Notes under the pieces: model-generated
Seen by the model: the letters and a program-made list of their open reading frames with translations, nothing else
Told to the model about the DNA's origin: nothing
Database searches by the model: none
Shown: piece after piece, positions 49,044 to 60,150 of the stretch
Layout of the letters: each line of letters opens with the position of its first letter
Numbering within the stretch: the stretch's first letter is position 1
Origin: Gymnorhina tibicen
Taxonomy: Eukaryota; Chordata; Aves; Passeriformes; Artamidae
Assembly: GCA_013399875.1 (NCBI GenBank)
Contig: VXAZ01006779.1
Location: forward strand, 1,333,648-1,397,647
DNA: 64,000 nt
Direction: 5' to 3'
Made by a program: the position numbers and the translations under genes

Positions 49044-50792
49044 AATGCAGTCCTATTCACACTTAAACAAACAAAAGTAAAATCTACTTATATTTCTTGG
49101 CAGGTTAATTCATTACACTGGACAATAATGTATACCAGTTAACATTTTAAAATGTCAAGCAGATCTGTTTAATTGCATCAGCACCTTTGCAGATAGGAAT
49201 ATATAATTGTGATCTTCCAAATGGTCATATTAACAGTTAAGACAAATCTACATATATCAAATAATGTAGAATATTTGTTGTAAAGTTCAAAGTACTTTGA
49301 ATCAGTTCATGCAAGATTAGATAAGAACATGCAGAGGGCAGAAGGAAGATGGAGAACTGCATATTCAGCTAAATGTTGATTACCACAAATACAGAGGTTT
49401 CAATCTGAATTTGAAATCACAAAAAAAAGTATTTATCTGTTGTGTCAAAAATTTACATGCAAACATAAACCCAAATATAAACTGAAACCAAAACTGTTAC
49501 AAAGAGCTGTCTCATTACTCTGTGTGATCTGTTAAAATAATCCAAACACTTCACATTAGGTAACACTGAAATTGAACTGGTAGGTTTTTAAGGATTGGTT
49601 TTGCAAAATAAACCAATAACATCAGTGTGTGTTCTCAATTTCTATATTTGCTCATGCAACTATACATATATACACACCTTGAAACTGCAAAAAATATTAT
49701 GTATTTTTTTAGTGGGTTTATCCACCAAAGCATATTAACTAAATCAATGAAACCAGGTTTTAAAATATACTCTGTTCTAATACTGCTGTTAGAAAAATGT
49801 TTTTTCCTTAAAACGTGTAAAATTGTTCATCTGGTTTGTGTTTCCATTTCTGAATATTTTATTTTTCACTGCAGCACATTTATTCTTGATAGAAGGTTAG
49901 AAGTATGTAATAGTGACTTTGTCTGTGCCTACAACTGCCTGTACTGCCCATGAACTCATTAAAACCAGAATGATTCTCTGCTTCCTGGAACCCACATTTC
50001 ACTCCATTCTGTTTAAAAAACAATAAATTCTTTAAACATCTGGAAAAGTGTATAAAACAAATGTTTTATCCTCACTTTTTTATACAAAATAATGGCAATC
50101 CCAATCTGGCCAGCCCAAAGAAACAGCATACTATTTTGTAATAGCATCTTAATTTAATCCTTTAGAACTACCTTTTGCACTGGAAAATTTCTATGCTCGC
50201 ATTCTATTTAAGAACACCTGGTGAAGAATTCAGATTTCAATTTTGCATACTAGGTAGACATGTTATACAGTATTTCAAGTAGCGTTTTGTCCCCTCTTGC
50301 CTTCTCCTTGATTCCATCTACACGATAAAAACTGCTTAGGGAATGAGCAGGCCTTCAATTTTATTTTGTATTTACATCATTCAATATGCACAACCAGATC
50401 TTACTATTTTCCATACTAATGCAGGACCAAGAATACAATTAATAATTTCCTGTTGGGCTTTTCTGTATTATTGCTTATTGTTCTATCTAGACAATAATTT
50501 AAGGACTTTAATATTCACAGCTCAACCATTAAGCAAGAAGAGATTATTGTTCACACTTCACAGATGGGGTCTTGTTTCACTTAGTTTAAAATACTTTGTC
50601 TGAATGCCATAAAGATTGAATTCCAAGTTAAAAAACTATAGATTTTTTTAGAATTATTGATCATTCACAGGTCTCATTCTCAGTGGAGAAGAAGTCTGCT
50701 TAAATGATGCAGGATTGAGTTCAAAACAAGGGAAGTAAATATTGTGTCCCTTTATCAAATCTGGATTTAAGCAACTTCTTTTAGCATTCAGT
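49044..50792. other. AT-rich non-coding sequence, no gene seen
   Basis: About 1.75 kb with no recognised gene. A 108-codon plus-strand frame (49627-49953) is Ile/Phe/Leu-rich with no domain and is most likely chance. Confidence 0.6.
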
Positions 50793-51045
50793 GGAATTAC
50801 AGAATAATTTAAATTGGAGGAGACCACTGGAAGCCATCTAATATAATTCCTGCCTTGGTTGTCCATGGCCTTGTTCAGTCAGGTCCATCTCCATGGACAG
50901 ACAGTCCAATTTTTCCTAACAACCTATACAATACATTTTATTACCTTCATGGAAGAATTCTCTCTACATATCTAATAGGAATTTCCCTTGCTGCAACTTG
51001 TGTTTGCTGGTTCTTGTTCTGTTACCCTGCACTTCCAAGAATTGC
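50793..51045 (-). repeat. CR1 LINE 3' end, minus strand, decayed
   Basis: The reverse complement of a CR1 tail is visible in order: 'ttacagaataatttaaattg', 'gaggagaccactgga', 'ccatctaatataattcctgc', then 'atctaataggaatttccctt', 'gctgcaacttgtgtttgctg' and 'ttcttgttctgttaccctgc'. The middle is diverged. It is older than the CR1 copies at 48 and 56.7 kb. Confidence 0.78.
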
Positions 51046-52228
51046 ACTCCGGACTGAGGTAGAACACTTCTAGAAAAATGTATGTGATCCTCTGATGAAC
51101 AGCAAAGAAGGGAATGACAATTCAAATAAGAAGCTCTGAAGCTGTTTTGCAGAAGAAATGAAGAGCAGATAACTGGTTTGTAACTTTTGTGTGAATTCTA
51201 GCATTACTTGACTCATGATAAATTTTACAGACAAGAGATTTAGATTGTCTGAGATAGCAAAGTTCCAATTCAGCTGATTACATATCAAAAGACTACAAAA
51301 GACAAATATACAGTAATTATATGAGACCAAATTTACCCTTCCAATTTGTGAGACCCGGTAAACTAGAAGAATACAAGACCAGAAGCCAGAACCCCAACAG
51401 GAGTGTGTCAGTAATCTAGACAGAATAGAGAATAAAAAAAGTTGTCACTCACATTAATTGCATATTTATGTCATAAAGGTGAAGAGACTTTAGTTATTAA
51501 TTATTGTATTAGACAATGTTTAAACTGCATTACAGATATGATGGCTATAGTTACAGTAACACAATATCTAGAAGATTACAAAATAATATAAATAGTAGTC
51601 CTTTAGCAGTCAATAGACATGAAGTACAGTACTATTTCAAAATTCAAAATGTTGTCAGAAATAACCTCTGAGAGTTGCCATATGAGAACTTTATCCTGGG
51701 AATAGAAAGTTTCAATTTAAACAATTTGCTCTACAATAGAAGAAAATTCCAGCAGGAAAATAAATTTTAGATAATTGCTATGCCAAATAATATGGAATGG
51801 GACATTTAAAATTTTATCAGTTAAATTTATGAAAAAAAATTTATGTAATTACTAATTCCCAAACATGTAAATTCCCTTTCATTAAAAAAAAAATTAAAAA
51901 AAAAAAAAAAGCAGCAGAGCTTTTATGTAAGCATGCTTCTGGAAAAAATATGTGGAAAATAAATACAGATTTACCAAGTGAACTACCATATGACACTATT
52001 AATACAAGAAGCTAACAACACTTATTCATATTGAGCTGGGTGAAACAAAATCTTAGAAGATTTTCTCTGTGAAATTACAGAGATTCTCTGTGAAATTACT
52101 TTGACCTCCAATGCTTTTAGTCAATCTACATGAACAGATTAAATTTAGAAACATGTACTTAGTAATGGAAGAGCATAAAATCTAACTTTATGACTTCAAT
52201 ACTAATCTCGAGTAACTAACTGCACACT
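51046..52228. other. AT-rich non-coding sequence, no gene seen
   Basis: About 1.2 kb with no recognised gene. It includes an A-rich low-complexity run at 51.88-51.91 kb and a short tandem duplication at 52063-52099. Confidence 0.6.
52063..52099. repeat. Tandem duplication, 21-bp unit, 1.8 copies
   Basis: The word 'ttctctgtgaaattac' occurs at 52063 and again at 52084, joined by 'agaga'. It is perfect over the repeated 16 bases. Confidence 0.88.
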
Positions 52229-52778
52229 TGTGGTAGGTTGACCTTAGCTGGAGGTCAGGTGCCAGCAAAGCAGCTCAATCACTCTCCCTTCTCAGCAGGA
52301 CAGGGGAGAGAAAATATAATGAAAAAGTCTCGTAGTTTCAGATAAGGCAGTTTACTAAAGCATGAGCAAAGAAAAAAAACCCAAAGGTTTTACTTTTCAC
52401 TTGCCACTAGGAAGCGATGTCCAGCAACTTCCTGGGAAGCAGGGCTCCAGTACACATAGTGTTTGCTCTGGAAGGCAATGTAAATAATCAATGTCCCCCC
52501 TTCCTCCTCTTTTCCTTAGCTTTTTATACCTGAGTTGATATCAGATGGTATGGAATATGCATTTCATTAATTTGGGTCAGCTGGCCTGTTCTGTCCCCTG
52601 CCAGGATCTTGCCCACCCCCAGCCAATTAATGGGGGGTGGAATGTTGGGGAGACCGCTGCCCAGCAGTAACCAAAACACTGGTGTGTTATCAACACCTTT
52701 CCAGCTACCAATGCAGAGCACAGGACTGTGAGGGCTGCTGGGGTGAAAATTAACTCTATTTCAGTCAGATCCAATGCA
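52229..52778 (-). mobile_element. Solo LTR of an avian endogenous retrovirus, minus strand
   Basis: Read on the plus strand the element begins TGTGGTAGGTTGACC and ends GATCCAATGCA. On the minus strand it therefore runs from TGCATTGG to CTACCACA with TG...CA ends. The minus strand has a TATA-like 'ggtataaaaagctaagg' (plus 52521-52537). The plus-strand order 'aggttgaccttagctggagg', 'aggacaggggagagaaaata', 'tggtatggaatatgcatttc', 'acccccagccaattaatgg' and 'gttatcaacacctttccagc' fits an abundant avian LTR family I recall. About 100 bp at the 3' end resemble the 3' end of the LTR at 31167-31902, while the bodies differ. No matching pentamer flanks it (acact before, gtttt after), so the target duplication is lost or the ends are slightly off. 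No internal genes are present. Confidence 0.83.
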
Positions 52779-55700
52779 GTTTTCTTAGTTGAGCAACAAA
52801 AAGATACTCTCTCACTTGATCTGTAACCATTTCCTGAAGTACAAAGAGAAGAATTCTAAAAATGGGAGAAAAGTTTCTTAAATTAAGATTGTTACAGTAT
52901 GAAGGTGGTTATCTGGAAAACCTACAAAAGAGCTCAGAAGTGAGAACTTTTCCCCTGGATTCCATATAATTTCTTGGTTTCAGGATGTCGGAGTGTAGGT
53001 AGGAACTCTTAAATGTTCTGAATCTCACACAGTATGAACAGTCATTCTGGACTGTATGTCCTTTCCTTATCCAAATTCTTAACAAACAAGCACATTTCTG
53101 GTGTTGCTTAAACTAGAAGAAAGGCTGTGTTCATTTAATTACGGAAAGTTCTCTGTAAAGAGAGTCATTACATTTGCTAAGTGTTCCTTCTGGAAGAACC
53201 AGTAGCCATCTAATACACTGTACCAGTATTTGTATGATTTTTGTACACAAAGGTAACACTGTTGCTATCAGATACAGAAACTTCTATAAAAAAAGGAGAA
53301 GCAATGTTTCCAGAACAACATCACTGTGGATGTTTCTGTAGATGAGATGGAAATGTTTTATTAAATTACACTGCTGCAGCTTTTAAACCTTCCAATCAAA
53401 GCTATTCCTAAAATATTCCAGTTTTTAACCCCTGGAGTATTATGAACACCACATTTCTTGAAATTTGTGATCTAATCTGTCTCATGAGGATTCTGATTGC
53501 TACTCAAGCAACTGCAGCATATGCAAAATTTGAAAGGGCAAGCGTAGTTTTCAAGAAATTGGGAGTAGGTACTAATTTTGCATTTTCTATATGTTTATTA
53601 ATGATTCCAACAACTAAGCATATCAAAGACCTTAGTACAATTATATTATTTAACATAGTATCTAATAGACTACTCAATAATACTAATCACATGCTACAAT
53701 TCCTATGCTAAATGGGACCATAAATATTGTTTCAGCTGAGTAGTTATCCAGTAAATCAGATTCAATTATACTGGTCATTGTGTTGGCCTTATTTCATTGC
53801 ATCTCTTGTTCATATTATCCGTATTACCACAGCCTCTTAAAAACTATGGTTTAGACTCATTTTTTTTTTACAGAAAACATTATTCCATTTTTAATACTAT
53901 TTACTGTAATTTGAGCATCATAAATTTAATTTGGTCTCTGAATGCCATTAACATAATGTTTATTCTTACTACTGAATCACCAAAATATTAAATTAAGTAT
54001 TTGATAGTCCCAAACTGAACAGACCTTCCAAAAAATTGTCGAAAAGAGTGGCTGTGGGAAATATTTCCTGTTCCTACTATATATAAATAACATATTTTCA
54101 TGAAAAAATCCAGCTTTTTAAATTGAAATAAAATATATTTACAATTCATTTATAGAAGAATGACTGCAGAAACTTAATGATTGTTTTGTTGCAATTATAA
54201 ATCTATTTTAACTGTCATTTTGCACAATTTAGGTTATTTCAAGAGATTGGATATTAAGAACAGGGAAGTAAAATATTAAGCAATTGTATTTACTTCCCTG
54301 GTCATAGTAGTTCTCCATATGCATCTCTAACCTAAATACTTTAATTTTTTTCTCTATTTCTTTACTTTAGATTATTAGGGTTTATACTAAGTAATTTTTT
54401 CCATTTTCCTAAAGTCTTCTGTATTTATATAGTCATGCGAGATTTCTTTTATTCTTGTAAGGTTCTAAAATTAATTTTCCAGGTTTTATCTTATTCAAAT
54501 TGTTCTGTCATTAAAATCAATGGTGTCAGCTGTCAACATCAATTGAAATATAGTTAATAGAAATCAGTCCTTTTTTCCTTTTTTTTTTCTTTTTGAATAT
54601 CACCAGTTTGATTCCACTTTTATCAATCAGGTCACTGTATCTTATGAACTCCCTTAAACCTTTTAGATGTCACTCTGCTCTTCTGTTTCCCTTCCAACAT
54701 TCCTACATGTCACATTGGAGAATTACATTAATGTGCCTAATCTTTTCCCATATTTCATGTAAAGCTGCAAAGCAGCTACTTAATAAGCAAAAACCTAAGG
54801 AGTTTTTGTTTGTTTCTTTTAAGGAGACTCAGAGTATCCTACACATCCTTCTGAAATCCCCTCTGTTGATGTATCAGAAAGCCAAGTCCTGCCTAGGGCT
54901 GGTTCTGTGATCCCATCTGTAGGACATCTAGGCCTTAGTACTCCCTTGATTTATAAGTTGCATGAATGATTTTATGGTGGTAACTCAAATCTGATAAGAT
55001 CCTTTTTCCTGAAACTCAATCTCTTTACACTGCTCTATTATGCAAGGTCAGAGCTTCTTGAGCCTGCAGCATTCCAGTCTCCAACAAAATTAACGTGCTT
55101 TGTATTTACCAGTAACTTCCTTAGTCCTATTAAGACTAACCAGCCATTAAGGAAGGCTCATTTCTTTCTCTGGATCATAAAGGAATCATTCTGTATAAGC
55201 TCATATGTACTTTTCCTCAGTGTAAAATATAAGGAGCCATATATCATCAGGGATAAAATATCAGGAAACAACAAGGGCAGGCTGCTTCTGGGAGTGACAA
55301 GGAGCTGAGCATGGCAAGGCAGGCAGAGACAGTTGTCGCACTGACAATTTATGATCTTTCAGCTAATGAAAAACAAAGGCCTAAAGCAACTATCTCAATT
55401 TCTTTGCTTGCAAATTGCACTTCTGTGTAATGTTGGGTTTTAGAATATAATAAGGAAAGGAGGCAGAATTTTAGTTCACTGAAGGATGGAGTGATTAAAA
55501 ATGTAAAACACAATACTTTCATACAGAAGTAGGTTTAAAACTTTCCCTTCAACAAAATCAACACATTTTTTTCTTACGGTGTAACCCATTCATGTTCTTT
55601 TTAGGAGGAATTTATACCAAATAAAATACTTTAAGTGAGATTCGTATGCTGAATAAAGCCACTCTTTTGTCTTATGTTTTAAGGTAAAAAGCACAGTTGA

Positions 55701-56677
55701 AGCTATGTGTTGTTCACATAGTAATAAACAGTACAGGTATTACTTATGTGATCTGATTCCTTCCTCTAGCACAATCTATTTTTGCATATATCCTCTTTTC
55801 TTCACTTGCATATCTAGTGTACTTCTATTGTTTTCAAAACATGCATATTTCATCTCAGACAATCTGTCTTTGGGCTGCTGCTTCATTTTTTTTGGGTTTT
55901 TTCACATTGTCCTGTTTTAATTTGTCCAGACACAAGTCAATAAAAACCCTTTCAACAGACTCTCCGTGCTCCTGCATTCTGTCTAGAGGGGAGCTGGATG
56001 GCTGTGTGAACTAGAGTTTAGATCCAAGCCTCTATTTAAATTCTGTCTGTTCTTCCCTAGACATATGCATATATGCATTGACACCATGGCAAAAGAAATC
56101 ACACTGAATCAATCTACCAAATTCATTCATTGCATAGTCCTTATGCAGGTACCTTGTACCTCCAAGTCCCTAGAAGAAAATTCCATTAGAAGGGAAGCAA
56201 ACTGTTAATCAAATACATTCTATCTTTCTCTGGAGTGTCCATGCGAGTCCTACATATTCGTATGTTACTCTTTTCCTCTGGTTAAGCAGTTTTCCTCTCT
56301 GACATTCCACTCCCTTACGCTTCACCAGTGATTTAATGATGGAGGTGTTCTCATATGATGAGTGGTGCATTACTGGTATGATATGTCACAGTCTGGTGTG
56401 TTAACTAAACATGCATTTTTAGTTTCATTCTGCTCACATGAGACAGAACATGGGGCAACAAGATCAGTGCCTTTACCCAGTAGAATTTTTATTCTTACAT
56501 ACACATATGCATATACATACACACACATATTTATGTTCTGTGAACCTCTTGTTTTAAGAGTTCATGTCACAAAAATCCTTCATGCTATTTCACACCAAGA
56601 TATTCTAGTGCCTTCTTGTATTAATACTTCCTTGTACTCTATGTAAATGTTTTACATAGACTAAGGCTTCATTCTTG
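52779..56677. other. AT-rich non-coding sequence, no gene seen
   Basis: About 3.9 kb, pyrimidine-rich on the plus strand from about 53.4 kb. Open frames up to 105 codons (54593-54910) have no domain. Much of it has the look of very old, eroded LINE sequence, but I could not align any part to a family. Confidence 0.5.
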
Positions 56678-57020
56678 CAGAGGACACTGAGGGAAGACCT
56701 CATTGTTGTCACAGCTTTCTTATGTGGAGAAGCAGAGGGGTGAGTGCTGTTGTCTCTGATGAGCTGTGAAAGGAATGGCAAGAAGCTGTCAGGGAAGGTT
56801 TAGGTGGGATACTAGGAAGAAGTCCTTCACTCAAAGGCTGGTCAAGCACATGAAACAGGCTCCCCAGGGAAGTGTTCACAGCACCAAACCTGACCAAGTT
56901 CAAGTGTTTGGACAATGCTCTCAGGCACATGGTGTGATTCTTGGGGAGGTGCAGGGCCATGTGTTGGACTCAATGATCCTTGTGGGTGCTTTCAAATCAA
57001 GATATTATATGATTCGATGA
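56678..57020 (+). repeat. CR1 LINE 3' end, relatively well preserved
   Basis: The order matches an avian CR1 3' end closely: 'actgagggaagacctcattg', 'gggaaggtttaggtgggata', 'ctaggaagaagtccttcact', 'aaacaggctccccagggaag', 'cacagcaccaaacctgacca', 'ctctcaggcacatggtgtga', 'ggactcaatgatccttgtgg', ending 'atatgattcgatgattc'. It belongs to the same broad subfamily as the 3' part of the copy at 10130-10287, with which it shares the 'ggcacatgatatgatttttg'-type block. Open frames on both strands (56709-57020) are shadows. Confidence 0.94.
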
Positions 57021-59339
57021 TTCTTACTCTTTTCATGACATTATCATATTAATGACCTAGACCTGTCAGGTACACAAGAATCCAGATGTTTTCCTCCTTA
57101 ATAAACACCTCAAGGTCCCCGTCTGCAATCAATACTATTGTTACTCCTCTCTAAGTGCTGTAATTCTCAGTGTTACGCCACTTGTACTATCATATTCATT
57201 CAGGCTTCTTAGTTCTTCCTAGCTGATACTATTATCTCCCTGCTTCCTTAAAACTTCTCACCCTTGTGCCTGCAGGTATCTTTAGCCCACTTCTGCTTTT
57301 CCTACTGTGAAGATTTTAAACAGAAAATACACTTCCCAAGGAGTAAGTTTTAAAAACACATTTAATAAGGACTTTCCCCACTATTTTCCATTTATGTACA
57401 AACTCTTGTCTCATATAGCCAGTTCTTCAGTCTGGGACTCACACAGCAATTAAGTATTAATTCCTCATTTTAATCCAGTACTTTTCATTTGACACTATAC
57501 CAGATGTTCTATAAATTATGGGATTGCATCTCCTTAATGTAGCTTAGTCAAAACCAGAAGAAACAGTAGAAGAGGAGAATCTGACATGATGTCTCTGGTA
57601 TGTTTGATTTGTACCCTTTCCTTCCATATTCTTCAAGATTTGAAGTTGAATTTATATGCTCCAGCCAATCCAGCAACATCCAAAGAGTATAGAATTGTGG
57701 TATAAAATCCACAATGCCCTGTCCTACTTCAATATGAATGCATCCTTTATCTTACACTAAACACAAGATTCAAAAACACCTTAAAGCATTAATCCCTCTT
57801 TCTAATGGAAAAAAAAATTCCCTTTTAGTTGATCCAAGCTTTTAAAATAGTCCTTTGTATGAGTTAGGTTATCCTTTGATGCCTTGTCCCTTTTAGATCT
57901 TAGTGTTGTGTAATTGACCAAAGGAAGCATAAAAGTGAGTCTCTTCACTGACTGAAAAAATTTCTGCAGGTAATACAGTCAATTTCTTCCCCTGTTATCA
58001 TTATTGTCAGTATTAATCTATGCCAGCAAAATGCATAAGATTCATTTTCTTATTTTCACTTCAGGAGGCAGTGAAGAGATATTGAATATTCAGAATTTAA
58101 CCTTTTATATAATGCATTTTGGCTTAATGCATCAACAAACAAAACTGATATTGATGCACTTAATCATTGCCAGTGCTATTTTTACCTAGTTGCTCATGTA
58201 TTAACTCAAATTATTGAAAACACTTGTTGATTTTTACAGTTAGAGTTCACTCTTTCCATCAAGAGGAGTTCCACAGTCATAAACAAATGCAAGAAAAACA
58301 GTAAAGTTCTATGTGGCTAAGTCTGAGTTGTAGGTAAACTGAGAAATCCAAATAGAAAGAATGCTAATCTCCCTAAACTCTTCATTTTACTTAGTGAAAG
58401 TTGAAATATACGTAGTGTGCCCAAAGTACTCCCATCAGTTTTCTGTGGAAAAAAATCCACATCACTTGCTCCTTCACATTTCTGTAAAAACTATTAGTAC
58501 TGAAACAGATCAAAGGGAAGGCAAATTGCCTTTTGGCCTCTATCTACTCTCCTTTGCAATCTGGACAGAGTAGGTGCACAGGTTAGCTTCCAGTCTACTA
58601 TCCCCGATGCTCAGTACAAACGAAATAATTTTCTGAATATAATTTTATAGACCTGACAATATACAGACACTTAAAGTTACAGAAATTTCTCTCTTTTTTT
58701 TTTTTTCCCTCCAAATTAAGTTACTATATCTCTATCTTCTCTGAATCTACACATTTTTCACTTATTCTGCCTCTTGTCCCACAGGCCATACACCTAGATG
58801 AGCAAAAAAATCCATAAACAATAATCTTGAAGACTGCTGTTCACTAAAGTTCAACTCAATTCCTTCAGCTGTCTTTTCTGCACTTGACTCAAACTATCCT
58901 TCTCATAACACATTATGTTCAATATGTATCTAAATTCTCAGAAAATCTTTTTACTTCCTTTTATTCTACTCTTTTAACTTGTTCTTGGATGCTGCCAGCA
59001 TAAATGGCTTTAGATTTTGAAATAGTTTTATTCTATATTTGTTCCTTTACAGAACTTTTATGTATGTTACTTTGCACTCTTTTAATTTTTTTTAATACTT
59101 TCTGTGAGTGTTTATGACAGCATACACCAGGTTCAAACATCATTATTTGAACAAATGTGTTCAGTAAAGCTACTGCCAGTGCTCACATTTGCAGAAGACA
59201 GCTTGATATGGCTAATTATAACACTCTAGAGTCTTTTTTCTAGTAAACTTTTGACCAAAGACTCCATGCTAAAATTAATGCTCCTTCTTTTTATGGTTTA
59301 GATTAGGCCAAGTGATACTTTAATGACTCTTCTATAAAA
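57021..59339. other. Pyrimidine-rich non-coding sequence, no gene seen
   Basis: About 2.3 kb, T/C-biased on the plus strand, with no recognised gene. It may contain eroded minus-strand LINE sequence continuous with the remnant at 59.34 kb, but I cannot align it. A poly-T stretch lies at about 58.69-58.71 kb. Confidence 0.5.
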
Positions 59340-59545
59340 TGTAGACTACATTCTTCTCTCTCCCTGAGATTTATTTTTGAAAACTTTTCCAAAAACCCTT
59401 TCAGAGACTTTGACAAGATTTGCTCTTTGTAAATCCACGTTGGCAGCTGATGATCTCATTCCCAATTCTTTTTCAAACATCTGGTCTTAATATCACTGTG
59501 GATTATAAGCCTTCTCTGATATTGAAGTTCTCAGCCCATAATCAA
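59340..59545 (-). repeat. Probable ancient CR1/L3-like LINE remnant, minus strand
   Basis: 'tttgacaagatttgctcttt' followed by 'gtaaatccacgttggcagct' resembles the reverse-transcriptase region of the old CR1/L3-like lineage, where the reverse complement reads 'gacatgatttgttctt' then 'acaaatccatgttggc'. The flanking 'cttttccaaaaaccctttc' and 'tttcaaacatctgg' fit in position but are poor matches. A single short block is the main evidence. Confidence 0.5.
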
Positions 59546-59730
59546 AAAGAGAAAACTTCTGCATTTTACCATTTTTTTTCCAAATAGAACTTCCCGTAGG
59601 TTATAGATTAAAAAAACCCCAAAATTGCTGTATGGTTCATATATAAAAATCTTCAGTAACTAAACTACATACTCAAAATGTTGCACACTTTTTAATGCCA
59701 AAAATGCTGACATCTGAATTAGAACTTAAA
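59546..59730. other. AT-rich non-coding spacer
   Basis: No feature recognised. Confidence 0.5.
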
Positions 59731-60150
59731 TGTCAGTGAGTGGGACCCATTCACATGGGAGGATGAGGTGGAAGCCATGGGTGACCCCAACTCACCAGTC
59801 AGGACACAGTAGCACATCTGAAAGCCGTGGGCAGAGCAAGGTGCAGGTGACAGGCTGCACTGTCCGTCCCAGACAAATTGGAACACTCGACTGGATCCAG
59901 AGTCCACCTAGTGAATCTAGTCAGGAGATGGGGCCAGAAACATCATTGGAAACACGATTGGAAACTACTCATCCAAGGACAGAACTTGAGAAAGCACACC
60001 TCCAGCGTGGCTCTGACAAGGAGGGAGCATCTGGCCTGCCCTGAAATGGGGTTCTGGACCCACATGCAGAATGTGAAGGATCGATCCAAGGGAGGCTACT
60101 CAGAACAGTTAATATGTCATGGTGCACTCTGGGCCCTGACACCTAACTAA
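59731..60150. other. Unidentified GC-richer block
   Basis: A sharp change to GC-richer sequence over about 420 bases, in contrast to the T-rich DNA on both sides. It holds overlapping plus-strand open frames of 104 codons (59730-60044) and 90 codons (59878-60150). The first is rich in Ser, Thr, Glu, Gly and Arg and contains the near-repeat 'SLETRLETTHPRTELEKAHL'. I recognise no domain, and I see no LTR ends or flanking duplication. It may be an unlisted repeat, a retroelement fragment or an exon-like segment. Function is unknown. Confidence 0.3.
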
